Origin: Hahella sp. HN01
Lineage (GTDB): Bacteria; Pseudomonadota; Gammaproteobacteria; Pseudomonadales; Oleiphilaceae
Assembly: GCF_018986435.1 (NCBI RefSeq)
Contig: NZ_JAHMIN010000013.1
Span: 30,449-94,448, forward strand
Direction: 5' to 3'
Length of the DNA: 64,000 nt
The stretch's first letter is position 1, and each line of letters opens with the position of its first letter. The notes below the pieces were generated by a model. The model made no database searches. It was given only the letters and a program-made list of their open reading frames with translations, and was not told where the DNA came from. The position numbers were made by a program, and so were the translations under genes. Positions 17,722 to 27,221 of this stretch are shown here, piece after piece.

Positions 17722-18399
17722 TCAGGATCGGAACAGGCGCGAGTATTGCGTTTCGTGTTGGGCGCAGGCCATGGCCCAGCCGGGCAGGGACGCGCCGAAA
17801 TTTTCTTCTTTTATCTGCGTTGCGGCTGCAACCGTCTCGGTCAGAATGGGCATCAGTCGCTGCAATATGCGCTGCGCCGCCGTCTGCGCCAGCGGCAGTG
17901 TTTTTCCCGCCACGGCGATCTGGTTTTCCAGCCAGCTCCACAGAAATCCCAGGGCGGCGTTCTCCGCATCAATGTCCCAATGCGCGCAGGCCAGCGTCCA
18001 CAAACTCAGCAGGGACGCTGGTCGCTCCAGCCAGGGCTCCGCGCCGGGGGCGCCCAGGTCCCGCAGAAGCTTGGCCAGGGCTTTTCCCACATGGCGGTCT
18101 TCGTCCAGCAACTCCTGGGTTTCGCGAGCGGCGAGTAGCCAGGCGTTCCAGTAGGTGATTTGTTCGTGGTCATTGGCGCGCCAGGCCTGGAGCAGCTTGA
18201 ACAACACTGGCAGATCGGTTTTCCCGAGTCCCTGGCTGATCACGCCCTGCAGCCAGTCGTGGATTTTTTCCGGCGTGTCGACGCCGCCGTGATCAATGGC
18301 CCATTCCAAGCCCTGTGAGTAGGCGAAGGCGCCTACTGGTAAGGCCGGGCTGGTCAGGTTCATGAGTTTCAGCAACGCTAAAGGCGGCATGGGCGGCAA
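17722..18399 (-). CDS. ureF: urease accessory protein UreF
   Basis: A 225-residue all-helical protein that forms part of the UreD-UreF-UreG activation complex. The family start LLKLMNLTSPALPVGAFAYSQGLEW is present, and the rest aligns by length and pattern with known UreF. It lies five bases after ureE, so translation is likely coupled. No odd features. Confidence 0.95.
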   Translation of the reverse strand: MPPMPPLALLKLMNLTSPALPVGAFAYSQGLEWAIDHGGVDTPEKIHDWLQGVISQGLGKTDLPVLFKLLQAWRANDHEQITYWNAWLLAARETQELLDEDRHVGKALAKLLRDLGAPGAEPWLERPASLLSLWTLACAHWDIDAENAALGFLWSWLENQIAVAGKTLPLAQTAAQRILQRLMPILTETVAAATQIKEENFGASLPGWAMACAQHETQYSRLFRS

Positions 18400-18404
18400 G
18401 TCCT

Positions 18405-18992
18405 TTAATGCTCGTGAGGGTGCGAATGAAGGTGAACATGATCATGTGGATGTTCATGATCCGGAGCGTGAAAATGGTAGCGCTCTCTGGCGTCGTGGCG
18501 ACTCTGATCGTGAGAGTGGTCGTGGCCATGATGATGACTGCTGTGTCCACCATGTCCGCTATGTCCACCATAGGCTCCGTTTTCAGGGTTGAATGGCGCG
18601 GATTCTCGCACGACTTCCAGTCCATACAGGCGGCACAGATCCTCCAGAACATGGTCCGGTTGGAAGCGCACCCAGAGCTCGCCAATCTGTAGCGGCGTAT
18701 GTCGATTGCCCAGGTGATAGCAAATTTGCGCAAACTGACGCGCTTCGCTGGCCTGCGCGGTGGCGACGGTTTCCGGCGCGGCGCTGATGGCGTAGACGTT
18801 TCCGTTTTCCGCCAGCAGCAAGTCGCCGTCCAGCAGGGTTTTGCCGCGTTCCAGAAACAGCCCGACATCTTCTCCAGACTGGGTTTGGGCGCGCAAGCGG
18901 CCGCGTTTGCGTTCATCGTAAGTCAGACTGATGACGCCAGCGACGGCGGGCGTCTGTCCGGTCTCGATATAGCGTTCGGTGATGCGAATCAT
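18405..18992 (-). CDS. ureE: urease nickel metallochaperone UreE with long His-rich tail
   Basis: A 195-residue nickel chaperone. It starts [20 protein letters not shown], and the central domain with [13 protein letters not shown] carries the conserved metal-binding His region. The C-terminus (about residues 145-195) holds roughly 21 His residues, mostly as HxH and HHH groups, typical of nickel-storing UreE. A longer frame upstream to 19091 only overlaps ureC and lacks family support. ureC ends 16 bases before the start. Confidence 0.95.
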   Translation of the reverse strand: MIRITERYIETGQTPAVAGVISLTYDERKRGRLRAQTQSGEDVGLFLERGKTLLDGDLLLAENGNVYAISAAPETVATAQASEARQFAQICYHLGNRHTPLQIGELWVRFQPDHVLEDLCRLYGLEVVRESAPFNPENGAYGGHSGHGGHSSHHHGHDHSHDQSRHDARERYHFHAPDHEHPHDHVHLHSHPHEH

Positions 18993-19008
18993 GCAGTGCC
19001 TCCGCTTT

Positions 19009-20712
19009 TTAGAAGAGAAAATAGCGCTGCGCCAGAGGCAACACCTTTGCAGGCTCACAGACCAGCAGTTCGCCATTGGCGCGCACTTCATAGGTTTGCG
19101 AATCCACTTCCATCTGCGGCGTCAGGTCGTTCAGCACCATGCTCTTTTTGGTGACGGTGCGGGTGTTGCGACAGGCGCTGAGTGGGGACTGCAAACCGAA
19201 CAGCTCTTTCACTCCGTTATCCAGAGCGGCCTGGCAGACAAAGGTGAGGCGGGTCTGCTGCATGGCCTGACCGAAGGCGCCGAACATGGGGCGATAATGC
19301 ACCGGCTGTGGCGTCGGAATGGAGGCGTTGGCGTCGCCCATGGGAGCGGCGGCGATCATTCCGCCTTTGATGATCAGGGAGGGTTTGGCCCCGAAGAAAG
19401 CTGGTCGCCATAAAATAATATCCGCAAGCTTGCCGGGCTCCAGCGATCCCACTTCGTGGGCGATGCCGTGGGCGATAGCGGGATTGATGGTGTATTTGGC
19501 GATGTAGCGTTTGGCGCGAAAGTTGTCGGCGCGCTCGGAGTCCTGCGCCAACGGGCCACGCTGCACTTTCATCTTATGCGCGGTCTGCCAGGTGCGGCAG
19601 ACCACTTCGCCAACCCGGCCCATGGCCTGAGAGTCGGAGGAGATCATGCTGAATGCGCCAAGGTCGTGCAGGATGTCTTCCGCGGCGATGGTTTCCTTAC
19701 GGATGCGGGAATCGGCGAAGGCGACGTCTTCTGGGATATCCGGGTCCAGATGGTGGCACACCATCAGCATGTCCAGATGCTCGTCCACCGTGTTGATGGT
19801 GTAAGGCCGGGTCGGATTAGTGGAGGAGGGCAGCACGTTCAGTTCGCCGCAGGCCTTGATAATGTCCGGCGCATGACCGCCGCCGGCGCCTTCGGTGTGA
19901 TAGGTGTGAATGGTGCGCCCTTTGAACGCCGCCAGCGTATCCTCCACAAAACCAGACTCATTCAGCGTGTCGGTGTGAATGGCTACCTGCACATCGTACT
20001 TTTCAGCGATATTCAGACAGTTGTCGATGGAGGCCGGCGTGGTGCCCCAGTCTTCATGCAGCTTCAAGCCCATGGCGCCGGCGAGCATCTGCTCTTCCAG
20101 CGCCGCTGGCAGGCTGGCGTTGCCTTTGCCGAGAAAACCCAGGTTCATGGGGAAGGCGTCGGCCGCCTGCAGCATCTTGCCCATATGCCAGGGGCCGGGC
20201 GTGCAGGTGGTGGCGTTGGTGCCGGTGGCGGGACCGGTGCCGCCGCCCAGCATGGTAGTGACGCCGGACATCAACGCTTCTTCGATTTGCTGTGGACAGA
20301 TGAAATGTATGTGGGCGTCGATGCCGCCGGCGGTGGCGATCATGCCTTCGCCGGCAATGACTTCGGTGCCTGGGCCAATAATAATGTCGATGTTGTCCTG
20401 AATATCCGGGTTACCCGCTTTGCCGATGGCGGCGATACGACCCTGCTTGAGCCCGATGTCCGCCTTGACGATGCCCCAGTGGTCAAGAATCAGCGCATTG
20501 GTGATGACGGTGTCCACCGCTTCTGTATTAGGACGTTGTGACTGTCCCATACCGTCACGGATAACCTTGCCGCCGCCGAATTTCACTTCGTGGCCGTAGG
20601 CGGCGTAATCTTTTTCCACTTCAATCCATAATTCGGTGTCGCCCAGGCGCACCCGGTCGCCTACGGTTGGCCCGAACATGTCGGCGTAGGCGGCTCTAGA
20701 AATCTTTGCCAT
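19009..20712 (-). CDS. ureC: urease alpha (catalytic) subunit
   Basis: This 567-residue nickel hydrolase splits urea to ammonia and carbamate in the cytoplasm. Nickel ligands and catalytic residues are intact: HIHF at the start of the barrel, the carbamylated Lys217 in GLKLHEDWG, the HTDTLNESG and [15 protein letters not shown] segments, the mobile flap MVCHHLDPD with its Cys-His pair, and the distal Asp in [10 protein letters not shown]. Lys217 has the same number as in the Klebsiella enzyme, so there are no indels up to there. It lies between ureB and ureE. Confidence 0.98.
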   Translation of the reverse strand: MAKISRAAYADMFGPTVGDRVRLGDTELWIEVEKDYAAYGHEVKFGGGKVIRDGMGQSQRPNTEAVDTVITNALILDHWGIVKADIGLKQGRIAAIGKAGNPDIQDNIDIIIGPGTEVIAGEGMIATAGGIDAHIHFICPQQIEEALMSGVTTMLGGGTGPATGTNATTCTPGPWHMGKMLQAADAFPMNLGFLGKGNASLPAALEEQMLAGAMGLKLHEDWGTTPASIDNCLNIAEKYDVQVAIHTDTLNESGFVEDTLAAFKGRTIHTYHTEGAGGGHAPDIIKACGELNVLPSSTNPTRPYTINTVDEHLDMLMVCHHLDPDIPEDVAFADSRIRKETIAAEDILHDLGAFSMISSDSQAMGRVGEVVCRTWQTAHKMKVQRGPLAQDSERADNFRAKRYIAKYTINPAIAHGIAHEVGSLEPGKLADIILWRPAFFGAKPSLIIKGGMIAAAPMGDANASIPTPQPVHYRPMFGAFGQAMQQTRLTFVCQAALDNGVKELFGLQSPLSACRNTRTVTKKSMVLNDLTPQMEVDSQTYEVRANGELLVCEPAKVLPLAQRYFLF

Positions 20713-20775
20713 GGTGATAAGTCCTGCTGTGTAACCTGTTTGCGTGCTGCCTTATTTTTGTCGCGCCGGGCGTTG

Positions 20776-21081
20776 TCATAAGTCGCCCATGACATCGCCG
20801 CGGAAACCGTAAACCTTGCGCTCGCCGCCCAGGGCGACCAACTCCACCGTGCGAGTTTGTCCGGGCTCAAAGCGTACGGCGGTTCCGGCGGCGATATTCA
20901 GGCGGAAGCCGCGCGCCTGCTCTCGAGGAAAGGACAGCGCCGGGTTGGTCTCAAAGAAGTGATAATGAGAACCCACTTGCACCGGCCGGTCGCCGGTATT
21001 GGTGACTTCCACGGTAATGGTTGGCAGGCCGGCGTTGATTTCGATATCGCCGGGGAGGGCGTCTATTTCTCCTGGAATCAT
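20776..21081 (-). CDS. ureB: urease beta subunit
   Basis: A 101-residue structural subunit starting [20 protein letters not shown]. Family motifs are clear: [22 protein letters not shown] and the end [21 protein letters not shown]. It assembles with UreA and UreC into the (alpha-beta-gamma)3 enzyme. It follows ureA by 20 bases. Confidence 0.97.
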   Translation of the reverse strand: MIPGEIDALPGDIEINAGLPTITVEVTNTGDRPVQVGSHYHFFETNPALSFPREQARGFRLNIAAGTAVRFEPGQTRTVELVALGGERKVYGFRGDVMGDL

Positions 21082-21101
21082 GACTGGATCTCCATCAGCG
21101 A

Positions 21102-21404
21102 TTAAGGGATAGGGTTGTGGACCGTGACCAGTTTGGTGCCGTCCGGGAAAGTGGCTTCCACCTGCACCTCTGGAATCATTTCCGGTATGCCGTCCATGAC
21201 GTCTTCCCGCGTCAGCAGCGTGCGACCGTAAGCCATCAGCTCCGCTACGCTGCGGCCATCCCGGGCGCCTTCCACGATTTCCATGCTCAGGTAGGCCATC
21301 GCCTCCGGGTAATTCAGTTTCAATCCCCGCGCTTTACGACGCTCCGCCACCAGTGCGGCGGTGTACAGCAGCAGTTTGTCTTTTTCTCTAGGGGTGAGTT
21401 CCAT
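21102..21404 (-). CDS. ureA: urease gamma subunit
   Basis: A 100-residue subunit starting [20 protein letters not shown]. The conserved [21 protein letters not shown] and the end [19 protein letters not shown] are both present. It is the first structural gene of the operon, 92 bases after ureD. The separate gamma and beta genes are the usual bacterial arrangement. Confidence 0.97.
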   Translation of the reverse strand: MELTPREKDKLLLYTAALVAERRKARGLKLNYPEAMAYLSMEIVEGARDGRSVAELMAYGRTLLTREDVMDGIPEMIPEVQVEATFPDGTKLVTVHNPIP

Positions 21405-21496
21405 CGTGAACTTCCTCTTTTATCTTGCGGTTACTTTTATTGTTCGATTGCTGAGTTTTGAGCCGTCATCGGCGATCGCCTCAAAACCAGTCTGCG

Positions 21497-22435
21497 TCAG
21501 GTCGCCCAGATTCGCGGCGGATGGCTTTCCACGCCGATTAAGGCTGGACGCAACAGGGACCACGCCGCCATAAACAACCGCTTGATGGGCTCCGACTGCT
21601 GACACAGCGCGCGCAGGATGATCAGATCGTCCTTGCGCGTCAGGGTCCAGCGCAGGTCTTTGTCTACGGTAAGGGCGGCGATGGCTGCATTCGTCTGCAA
21701 CGCCTCGCGGCATTGTTGCAGCAGCTTTTGCGGCGAGTCCTGCACGTATCCGGCGAGCAGCGATCCGTAAACCTGGCGCCCCTGCAGTCCCCAGGGCTCT
21801 TTAAACCCGGGGCCTTCGCCGCGCAACGCGACCCGCTCGAAGAAGCAGGGCGCGCCGTCACGCAGAATCTGGGTGGTCTGGGTAAACGCGCCGCGGGCGA
21901 ATGGAGCGTCCGCCGCCGGGCGTCCCAGTGCGGTAATTTCCCAGGCGATGAAGCGGCTGGCGGCGCTCGTCACCAGCCGCAATGTCTGTGCGCCCTCGGC
22001 GCCGTCGTAAATAATATTTTCCTGGGGCAGCCATTCCAGGCTGTCCGCGTCGGCGCAGTGCAGGCGAACGGTCTGACATTGCCGGTGTCCGGTTGCGTCA
22101 GTGCGATAGATTTTGCCGGCGGAAGGGGTAGTGAACAGCGCGCCTGCGCCTTGCTCCACTCTGGCGTTAATTTCGATTTCATCTCCGCAAACCAGACCGC
22201 CGGGAGGATGCAATATATAGATGTGGGGGCGTTGCGCGCCTTCTGGATAAAACGGTCGTTGCACCCGCAGAGGGCCTTGGTGAACGGCTTGCTTCAATAT
22301 GGTGCGATTTGACTCTTTGGTCAGGTTTAATGTGAGCGACGCCCGCCAGTTTCTGGCGCCGGTGGCGGCGGAAGAGCCAGGATTCAATTCCTGCTCCGCC
22401 TGCTTGTTTTTATCGGTGAATTGCTCTGCAAGCAT
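21497..22435 (-). CDS. ureD: urease accessory protein UreD
   Basis: From ATG 22435 the protein has 312 residues, close to the family norm; it scaffolds apo-urease for UreF/UreG. The family start is recognisable in RNWRASLTLNLTKESNRTIL and HIYILHPPGGLVCGDEIEIN, and the end has RDDLIILRALCQQSEPIKRLF-like helices. The frame stays open to 22738, but that extension is low-complexity and the sigma-54 promoter at 22554-22569 would start the message near 22542, so the extension is unlikely to be translated. AAAGG upstream is a weak ribosome site. First gene of the urease operon. Confidence 0.88.
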   Translation of the reverse strand: MLAEQFTDKNKQAEQELNPGSSAATGARNWRASLTLNLTKESNRTILKQAVHQGPLRVQRPFYPEGAQRPHIYILHPPGGLVCGDEIEINARVEQGAGALFTTPSAGKIYRTDATGHRQCQTVRLHCADADSLEWLPQENIIYDGAEGAQTLRLVTSAASRFIAWEITALGRPAADAPFARGAFTQTTQILRDGAPCFFERVALRGEGPGFKEPWGLQGRQVYGSLLAGYVQDSPQKLLQQCREALQTNAAIAALTVDKDLRWTLTRKDDLIILRALCQQSEPIKRLFMAAWSLLRPALIGVESHPPRIWAT

Positions 22436-22553
22436 TACGCTGCGTACCTTTACGCTGGGGTCGCGACCTCTGTCCGCGACTTTCTTCTTACCCGCTGCGC
22501 CCTGAAACAATGCGTGGACGCGCTCGTTTCTGTCTCGTTGTGGCAAGTCATTA

Positions 22554-22569
22554 AGCGAATGCTGTGCCA
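22554..22569 (-). promoter_or_regulatory. sigma-54 promoter for the urease operon
   Basis: On the minus strand TGGCACAGCATTCGCT matches TGGCAC-N5-TTGCT with one change, and the GG and GC dinucleotides are exactly ten bases apart. The expected transcription start is near 22542, giving a leader of about 107 bases before ureD. Confidence 0.7.
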
Positions 22570-22636
22570 ATCCCTCGCCATTTTGGCGCTGACAGGGCGG
22601 AGGCGACGGTTTAAAAGCGTTCAGGCGCTCTGTTTT

Positions 22637-22653
22637 TGCACCGCTTTGGTTCA
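22637..22653. promoter_or_regulatory. NtrC-like binding site
   Basis: TGCACCGCTTTGGTTCA matches the dyad TGCACCA-N3-TGGTGCA at 12 of 14 symmetric positions. It lies about 100 bases upstream of the urease start and 200 bases upstream of the urtA start, suitable for an enhancer serving both directions. Confidence 0.65.
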
Positions 22654-22730
22654 TGGGTTTGGCGCGCCTTAAGTGGGGCGTCAGACATTTTTTGAGCGCG
22701 CCCCGATATTGTGCCCCCATGCTTGAGACA

Positions 22731-22747
22731 TGGGTCACACTGGTGCG
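22731..22747. promoter_or_regulatory. second, weaker NtrC-like site
   Basis: TGGGTCACACTGGTGCG matches the dyad at 10 of 14 positions; the right half (TGGTGC) is perfect. It is 94 bases from the stronger site, close to nine helical turns. It is supportive only in combination with that site. Confidence 0.45.
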
Positions 22748-22823
22748 AATGGGGTCTCCGTAAAACTACGTATCTTTGGGTTTTAAAATGTAACGTTATG
22801 AAAACAAAGAGATAAAAAAGTGA

Positions 22824-22838
22824 TGGAACACTGCGTGC
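22824..22838 (+). promoter_or_regulatory. sigma-54-like promoter for urtA
   Basis: TGGAAC-ACTGC-GTGC has GG and GC ten bases apart and matches eight of the ten conserved positions. The inferred start near 22850 leaves about 42 bases before the urtA ATG. It is less perfect than the urease promoter. Confidence 0.5.
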
Positions 22839-22891
22839 GTTGCTTGCGACGGGAGAAACTCACAACATTAACCCGTATCGGAGTTCGTACA

Positions 22892-24181
22892 ATGAAAAAA
22901 ATGTCTAGGCGTGTTGGGATTGGTTTGAGCGCGTTGGCCCTTTCGATCAGCGCCTCCCTGGCGCAGGCGGCGGACACCATCAAGGTGGGCGTTCTGCACA
23001 GCCTGAGCGGAACCATGGCTATCAGCGAGACAACTCTGAAGGATACAGTTCTCATGCTCGTGGATGAGCAAAACAAGAAGGGCGGCCTGCTTGGTAAGAA
23101 GCTTGAAGCCGTCGTGGTTGATCCCGCTTCCAACTGGCCGCTGTTCGCAGAGAAAGCGCGCGAGCTGTTGGAAAAAGACAAAGTGGATGTGGTGTTCGGC
23201 TGCTGGACTTCCGTCTCGCGCAAATCCGTACTGCCGGTGTTTGAAGAGCTGAACGGCCTGTTGTTCTATCCGGTGCAATACGAAGGGGAAGAGTCCTCCA
23301 AGAACGTTTTCTATACCGGCGCCGCGCCTAACCAGCAGGCGGTGCCTGCGGTCGACTATCTGATGAATGAGCTGGGCGTGAAGCGCTGGGTGCTGGCGGG
23401 CACCGACTATGTGTATCCGCGCACCACCAACAAAATCCTGGAAGCCTACCTGAAATCGAAAGGCGTCAAACAGGAAGACATCATGATCAACTACACGCCT
23501 TTCGGGCACTCCGACTGGCAGAGCATTGTCTCCGATATCAAAAAGTTCGGTTCCGCCGGCAAGAAAACCGCAGTGGTGTCCACCATCAACGGCGATGCCA
23601 ACGTGCCTTTCTATAAAGAGCTGGGCAACCAGGGCATTTCCGCGGAAGACATCCCGGTCGTGGCCTTCTCCGTGGGTGAAGAAGAGTTGTCCGGTCTGGA
23701 CACCAAACCCCTGGTCGGCCACCTGGCGGCCTGGAACTATTTCATGAGTGTGGACGCGGAAGCGAACGATGAATTCATCGATTCCTGGAAAACCTTTATC
23801 AAGGATAAAAAACGCGTCACCAACGACCCCATGGAAGCGCACTTCATCGGCTTCAACATGTGGGCGGAAGCGGTCAAGAAAGCCGGGACTACCGATCCAG
23901 ACGTAGTCGGTCAGGCAATTGTCGGCGTCACGGTGCCTAATCTGTCCGGCGGCTACGCCACCATGATGCCGAACCACCACATCACCAAACCGGTGCTGAT
24001 AGGCGAAATTCAGGAAGACGGTCAGTTTGAAACCGTGTGGCGCACATCCGGCGCTGTCATGGGCGACGCCTGGTCCGACTATTTGCCAGGCAGCAAAGAC
24101 CTGACGGCGGACTGGACCCTGCCTTTGAGCTGCGGCAACTACAACGTCAAAACCGGCAAGTGCTCCGGGCAAAACTATTAA
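22892..24181 (+). CDS. urtA: urea ABC transporter, substrate-binding protein
   Basis: A 429-residue periplasmic binding protein. The signal peptide is MKKMSRRVGIGLSALALSIS to about AQA. Mature UrtA landmarks follow: DTIKVGVLHSLSGTMAISET, then FGCWTSVSRKSVLPVFEELN and LFYPVQYEGEESSKNVFYTG. It captures urea for the UrtBCDE membrane complex. ATG 22892 has GGAG nine bases before it; an in-frame start at 22820 would only add a poor extension. First gene of the urt operon, divergent from urease. Confidence 0.96.
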   Translation: MKKMSRRVGIGLSALALSISASLAQAADTIKVGVLHSLSGTMAISETTLKDTVLMLVDEQNKKGGLLGKKLEAVVVDPASNWPLFAEKARELLEKDKVDVVFGCWTSVSRKSVLPVFEELNGLLFYPVQYEGEESSKNVFYTGAAPNQQAVPAVDYLMNELGVKRWVLAGTDYVYPRTTNKILEAYLKSKGVKQEDIMINYTPFGHSDWQSIVSDIKKFGSAGKKTAVVSTINGDANVPFYKELGNQGISAEDIPVVAFSVGEEELSGLDTKPLVGHLAAWNYFMSVDAEANDEFIDSWKTFIKDKKRVTNDPMEAHFIGFNMWAEAVKKAGTTDPDVVGQAIVGVTVPNLSGGYATMMPNHHITKPVLIGEIQEDGQFETVWRTSGAVMGDAWSDYLPGSKDLTADWTLPLSCGNYNVKTGKCSGQNY

Positions 24182-24210
24182 TCGATAACGCCCATCCCAT
24201 CGCGGAAATT

Positions 24211-24242
24211 GCTGTGACGACAGTTTCGACTGGCGTCACAGC
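24211..24242 (+). repeat. very stable hairpin between urtA and urtB
   Basis: GCTGTGACG and CGTCACAGC form a 9-base-pair stem continued inside by CAGT-TTCG-ACTG after one A/G mismatch. No T-tract follows, so it is more likely an mRNA-stabilising or partial-termination element that favours the binding protein. Confidence 0.7.
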
Positions 24243-24285
24243 GCAGACTTCCGCCGGGCGTAAACCGCTACGGAAAGAGTAACCC

Positions 24286-25965
24286 ATGCGACGACTTTCC
24301 CTCCTGTTTTCCTCAAGCTCGCGGCTGAGTTTTGCAAGACTGGGCTGCGCGCTGTTAATGATATGTATGTGGATGCTGGGCTCCGGCGCACAGGCGGAAC
24401 CCGCCGACGCTCGCCTGGAACCCATTCTTACCCAATTAAAGACGGCGGGCTTTGCTGAAAAAGAGCAGCTCGTCAGCAAATTAAGCGAGATTGACGATCC
24501 CCAGGTCGCTCCCATTCTCAGCGCGTTGCTGGAAGGCGATCTGCAATACGCCAAGAAAGGCGAGGGCGAGGTGGTTATCTTGCGCTACGCCAATGATCTT
24601 TACTCTGCGCAAAACGCGCTGACCGGCGAGGTGACGGAGGATGTCGAGAAGCGCGCGTTCAAGAAGATCAGTGTGAATAATTCCCTGCGGCAATTGCTGC
24701 GGGCAAGTCTGGCGGCGCTGCAATTGCGTGCGCCGGATGTGAATGTGCGTCTGGAAGCGGCGCGCAATATGATGAAATCCGATGACGCGAGCAATATTCC
24801 TCTACTGCAGCGCGCGCTGGAGAAAGAGCAGGATGCGTCCGTTCAAGAGCTGTTATCTGTCGATCTGGCCATGTTGCAGGCGCGCTATGGCGAAACAACG
24901 CAGAGTCGTGTGGCGGCGATAGAGCAACTGCAGGGCGAGCTGTATGTGGAAGTGCGTTCGCTGCTGCGCAGCTTTCTGAACACCAACGGCCAGGGCGAGT
25001 TCCTGGAACCGGACCCAGCCGTAAGGCAGGCGGCGCAGGAGGCGTTGGATGCGATCGAAAGCCTGGTCGCCTTCAATAAAGGCGTGGAGAACGTGTACTT
25101 CGGCGTCAGTCTGGGCGCGGTGCTGTTGCTGGCGGCGGTAGGGCTGGCCATCACATTTGGTGTGATGGGAGTCATCAATATGGCCCACGGCGAGATGATT
25201 ATGTTGGGCGCCTACACCACTTATGTGATTCAGCAATGGATGCCGAACCATATTGAGTACTCTTTATTTGTCGCCATTCCTGCGGCGTTTCTGGTGTCGG
25301 GGCTGGCGGGCGTCGTGATCGAGCGTGGCGTGATCCGTTTTCTTTACGGTCGCCCACTGGAAACCCTATTGGCCACTTTTGGCATTAGCCTGTGTCTGCA
25401 GCAACTGGTCAGAACCGTTTTTGGTTCCTTGAATCAATCCGTTATTACGCCGGTCTGGATGTCGGGCTCTATTGAGATCAACGGCGCACTGTCTCTGACC
25501 TACAACCGTTTATACATCATTATCTTCAGCATTCTGGTGCTGCTGGCGCTGGCGGCGTTGCTGCGTAAAACCCAGTTCGGACTGCAAATGCGGGCAGTGA
25601 CGCAAAACCGGCCCATGGCCAGCTCCATGGGGATTCGCACCGGCTGGCTGGATGCGCTGACCTTTGGTCTTGGGTCCGGCATCGCCGGTATCGCCGGCGT
25701 GGCGTTGAGTCAGTTAACCAATGTCGGCCCCAATCTGGGCCAGTCCTACATTATCGACTCATTCATGGTGGTGGTGTTCGGCGGCGTGGGCAATCTCATG
25801 GGCACGTTCGTTGGGGCCATGTCCCTGGGGGTCGCCAATAAACTGATGGAGCCTTTTGCCGGCGCGGTGCTGGCGAAAATCCTGGTGCTGGTTTTCATCA
25901 TTCTATTTATCCAGAAATACCCGCGGGGCATGTTCGCCCTCAAGGGCCGCGCGGTGGAGGGCTGA
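24286..25965 (+). CDS. urtB: urea ABC transporter permease UrtB
   Basis: A 559-residue protein. After a signal-like start, residues about 40-265 form a helical extramembrane domain typical of UrtB and absent from related branched-chain amino acid permeases. The membrane domain begins at YFGVSLGAVLLLAAVGLAIT and includes VMGVINMAHGEMIMLGAYTTY and VFGGVGNLMGTFVGA. It forms the channel with UrtC. Its stop overlaps the urtC start (TGATG). Confidence 0.95.
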   Translation: MRRLSLLFSSSSRLSFARLGCALLMICMWMLGSGAQAEPADARLEPILTQLKTAGFAEKEQLVSKLSEIDDPQVAPILSALLEGDLQYAKKGEGEVVILRYANDLYSAQNALTGEVTEDVEKRAFKKISVNNSLRQLLRASLAALQLRAPDVNVRLEAARNMMKSDDASNIPLLQRALEKEQDASVQELLSVDLAMLQARYGETTQSRVAAIEQLQGELYVEVRSLLRSFLNTNGQGEFLEPDPAVRQAAQEALDAIESLVAFNKGVENVYFGVSLGAVLLLAAVGLAITFGVMGVINMAHGEMIMLGAYTTYVIQQWMPNHIEYSLFVAIPAAFLVSGLAGVVIERGVIRFLYGRPLETLLATFGISLCLQQLVRTVFGSLNQSVITPVWMSGSIEINGALSLTYNRLYIIIFSILVLLALAALLRKTQFGLQMRAVTQNRPMASSMGIRTGWLDALTFGLGSGIAGIAGVALSQLTNVGPNLGQSYIIDSFMVVVFGGVGNLMGTFVGAMSLGVANKLMEPFAGAVLAKILVLVFIILFIQKYPRGMFALKGRAVEG

Positions 25966-27212
25966 TGACGATGCAGTTGGGACCTGTCACTCGACTTCTT
26001 ATGAACGATAAAGGCGGTCGCTATCTGCTGCTGGCGCTGGCCGCGCTGGCGGTGATCGTGCCTCTGTTGAATCTGACTATGGCGCCGGGTTCGGCGCTAC
26101 ACGTGTCCACTTACACGGTGACATTGCTTGGAAAGTACCTCTGCTATGCCCTCTTGGCGCTGGCGGTTGACCTGATTTGGGGATACTGCGGGATTCTCAG
26201 TCTGGGGCACGGCGCTTTTTTTGCCTTGGGTGGTTATGCGATGGGGATGTACCTGATGCGTCAGATCGGCGAGCGGGGCGTATACGGCGATCCGTTGTTG
26301 CCGGACTTCATGGTGTTTTTGAACTGGAAAGAGCTGCCCTGGTATTGGCAGGGTTTCGATAATTTCGGCTTCGCCATGCTGATGGTGGCGTTGGCGCCGG
26401 GGCTGTTGGCGTTCGTGTTCGGCTGGCTGGCGTTTCGTTCGCGGGTCACCGGCGTTTATCTCTCCATTATTACCCAGGCGCTGACCTACGCCCTGATGCT
26501 GGCGTTTTTCCGTAACGATATGGGATTCGGCGGCAATAACGGTCTGACCGACTTCAAGGATTTGCTGGGCTTCAACCTGCAATCGGACGCCGCCCGCTGT
26601 GGCCTGTTCATCGCCTCCGCCGTGTCGCTTATGGTGGGCTATGTTCTGTGTCGCCGTATTGTTAACTCCAAACTGGGACGCGTCCTGGTGGCGGTGCGCG
26701 ATGCGGAAGCGCGCACGCGGTTTCTGGGCTATCGGGTGGACAAGTACAAGCTCTTTGTCTTCGTCGTCTCCTCGGTGCTTGCTGGAATAGCCGGCGCGCT
26801 CTATGTCCCTCAGGTGGGCATTATTAACCCCGGTGAGTTTTCCCCCATCAACTCCATCGAGATCATTATCTGGGTGGCCGTAGGCGGGCGCGGCACGCTG
26901 TATGGCGCAGTCATTGGAGCGATCGCGGTGAACTACGCGAAAAGTTATTTCACGGGGGCGTTTCCTGAGCTTTGGCTGTATTGCCTGGGCGCCTTATTCG
27001 TGGTCACGACGTTGTTTCTGCCTAAAGGTCTGGTGGGGTTGCTTGAACGCATCCGTCCCAGGGAAAAGTCGGCGTCACCAACGCAGTCTGAAGTGTCTGG
27101 GGACGCCGTTGCGACTACCGGTTCCGCCGCGTCCACGCCAAGTGAGCCTTCGCGTCCCGCCGCCGCTGACCTGCGCGCCGGGAAAGCGGTGGAAGTCAGT
27201 CCCAGCTCATAA
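25965..27212 (+). CDS. urtC: urea ABC transporter permease UrtC
   Basis: A 415-residue inner-membrane protein of the LivM type. LIWGYCGILSLGHGAFFALGGYAM and EFSPINSIEIIIWVAVGGRGTLYG are family hallmarks, and the long insertion around YWQGFDNFGFAM is usual in UrtC. The last 50 residues are a Ser/Thr/Ala/Pro-rich cytoplasmic tail. It overlaps urtB by one base, so translation is coupled. Confidence 0.95.
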   Translation: MTMQLGPVTRLLMNDKGGRYLLLALAALAVIVPLLNLTMAPGSALHVSTYTVTLLGKYLCYALLALAVDLIWGYCGILSLGHGAFFALGGYAMGMYLMRQIGERGVYGDPLLPDFMVFLNWKELPWYWQGFDNFGFAMLMVALAPGLLAFVFGWLAFRSRVTGVYLSIITQALTYALMLAFFRNDMGFGGNNGLTDFKDLLGFNLQSDAARCGLFIASAVSLMVGYVLCRRIVNSKLGRVLVAVRDAEARTRFLGYRVDKYKLFVFVVSSVLAGIAGALYVPQVGIINPGEFSPINSIEIIIWVAVGGRGTLYGAVIGAIAVNYAKSYFTGAFPELWLYCLGALFVVTTLFLPKGLVGLLERIRPREKSASPTQSEVSGDAVATTGSAASTPSEPSRPAAADLRAGKAVEVSPSS

Positions 27213-27221
27213 GGAAAGATC

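Noticed and set aside
19456-20541. Very long open frame antisense to ureC
   Set aside because: It is the mirror of a GC-rich, strongly biased coding region; ureC is unmistakable, and the antisense protein is Gly/Val/His-rich with no family pattern.
22436-22738. N-terminal extension of UreD (about 100 further codons)
   Set aside because: The extension is low in family-like pattern, makes UreD much longer than usual and lies partly upstream of the inferred sigma-54 start site.
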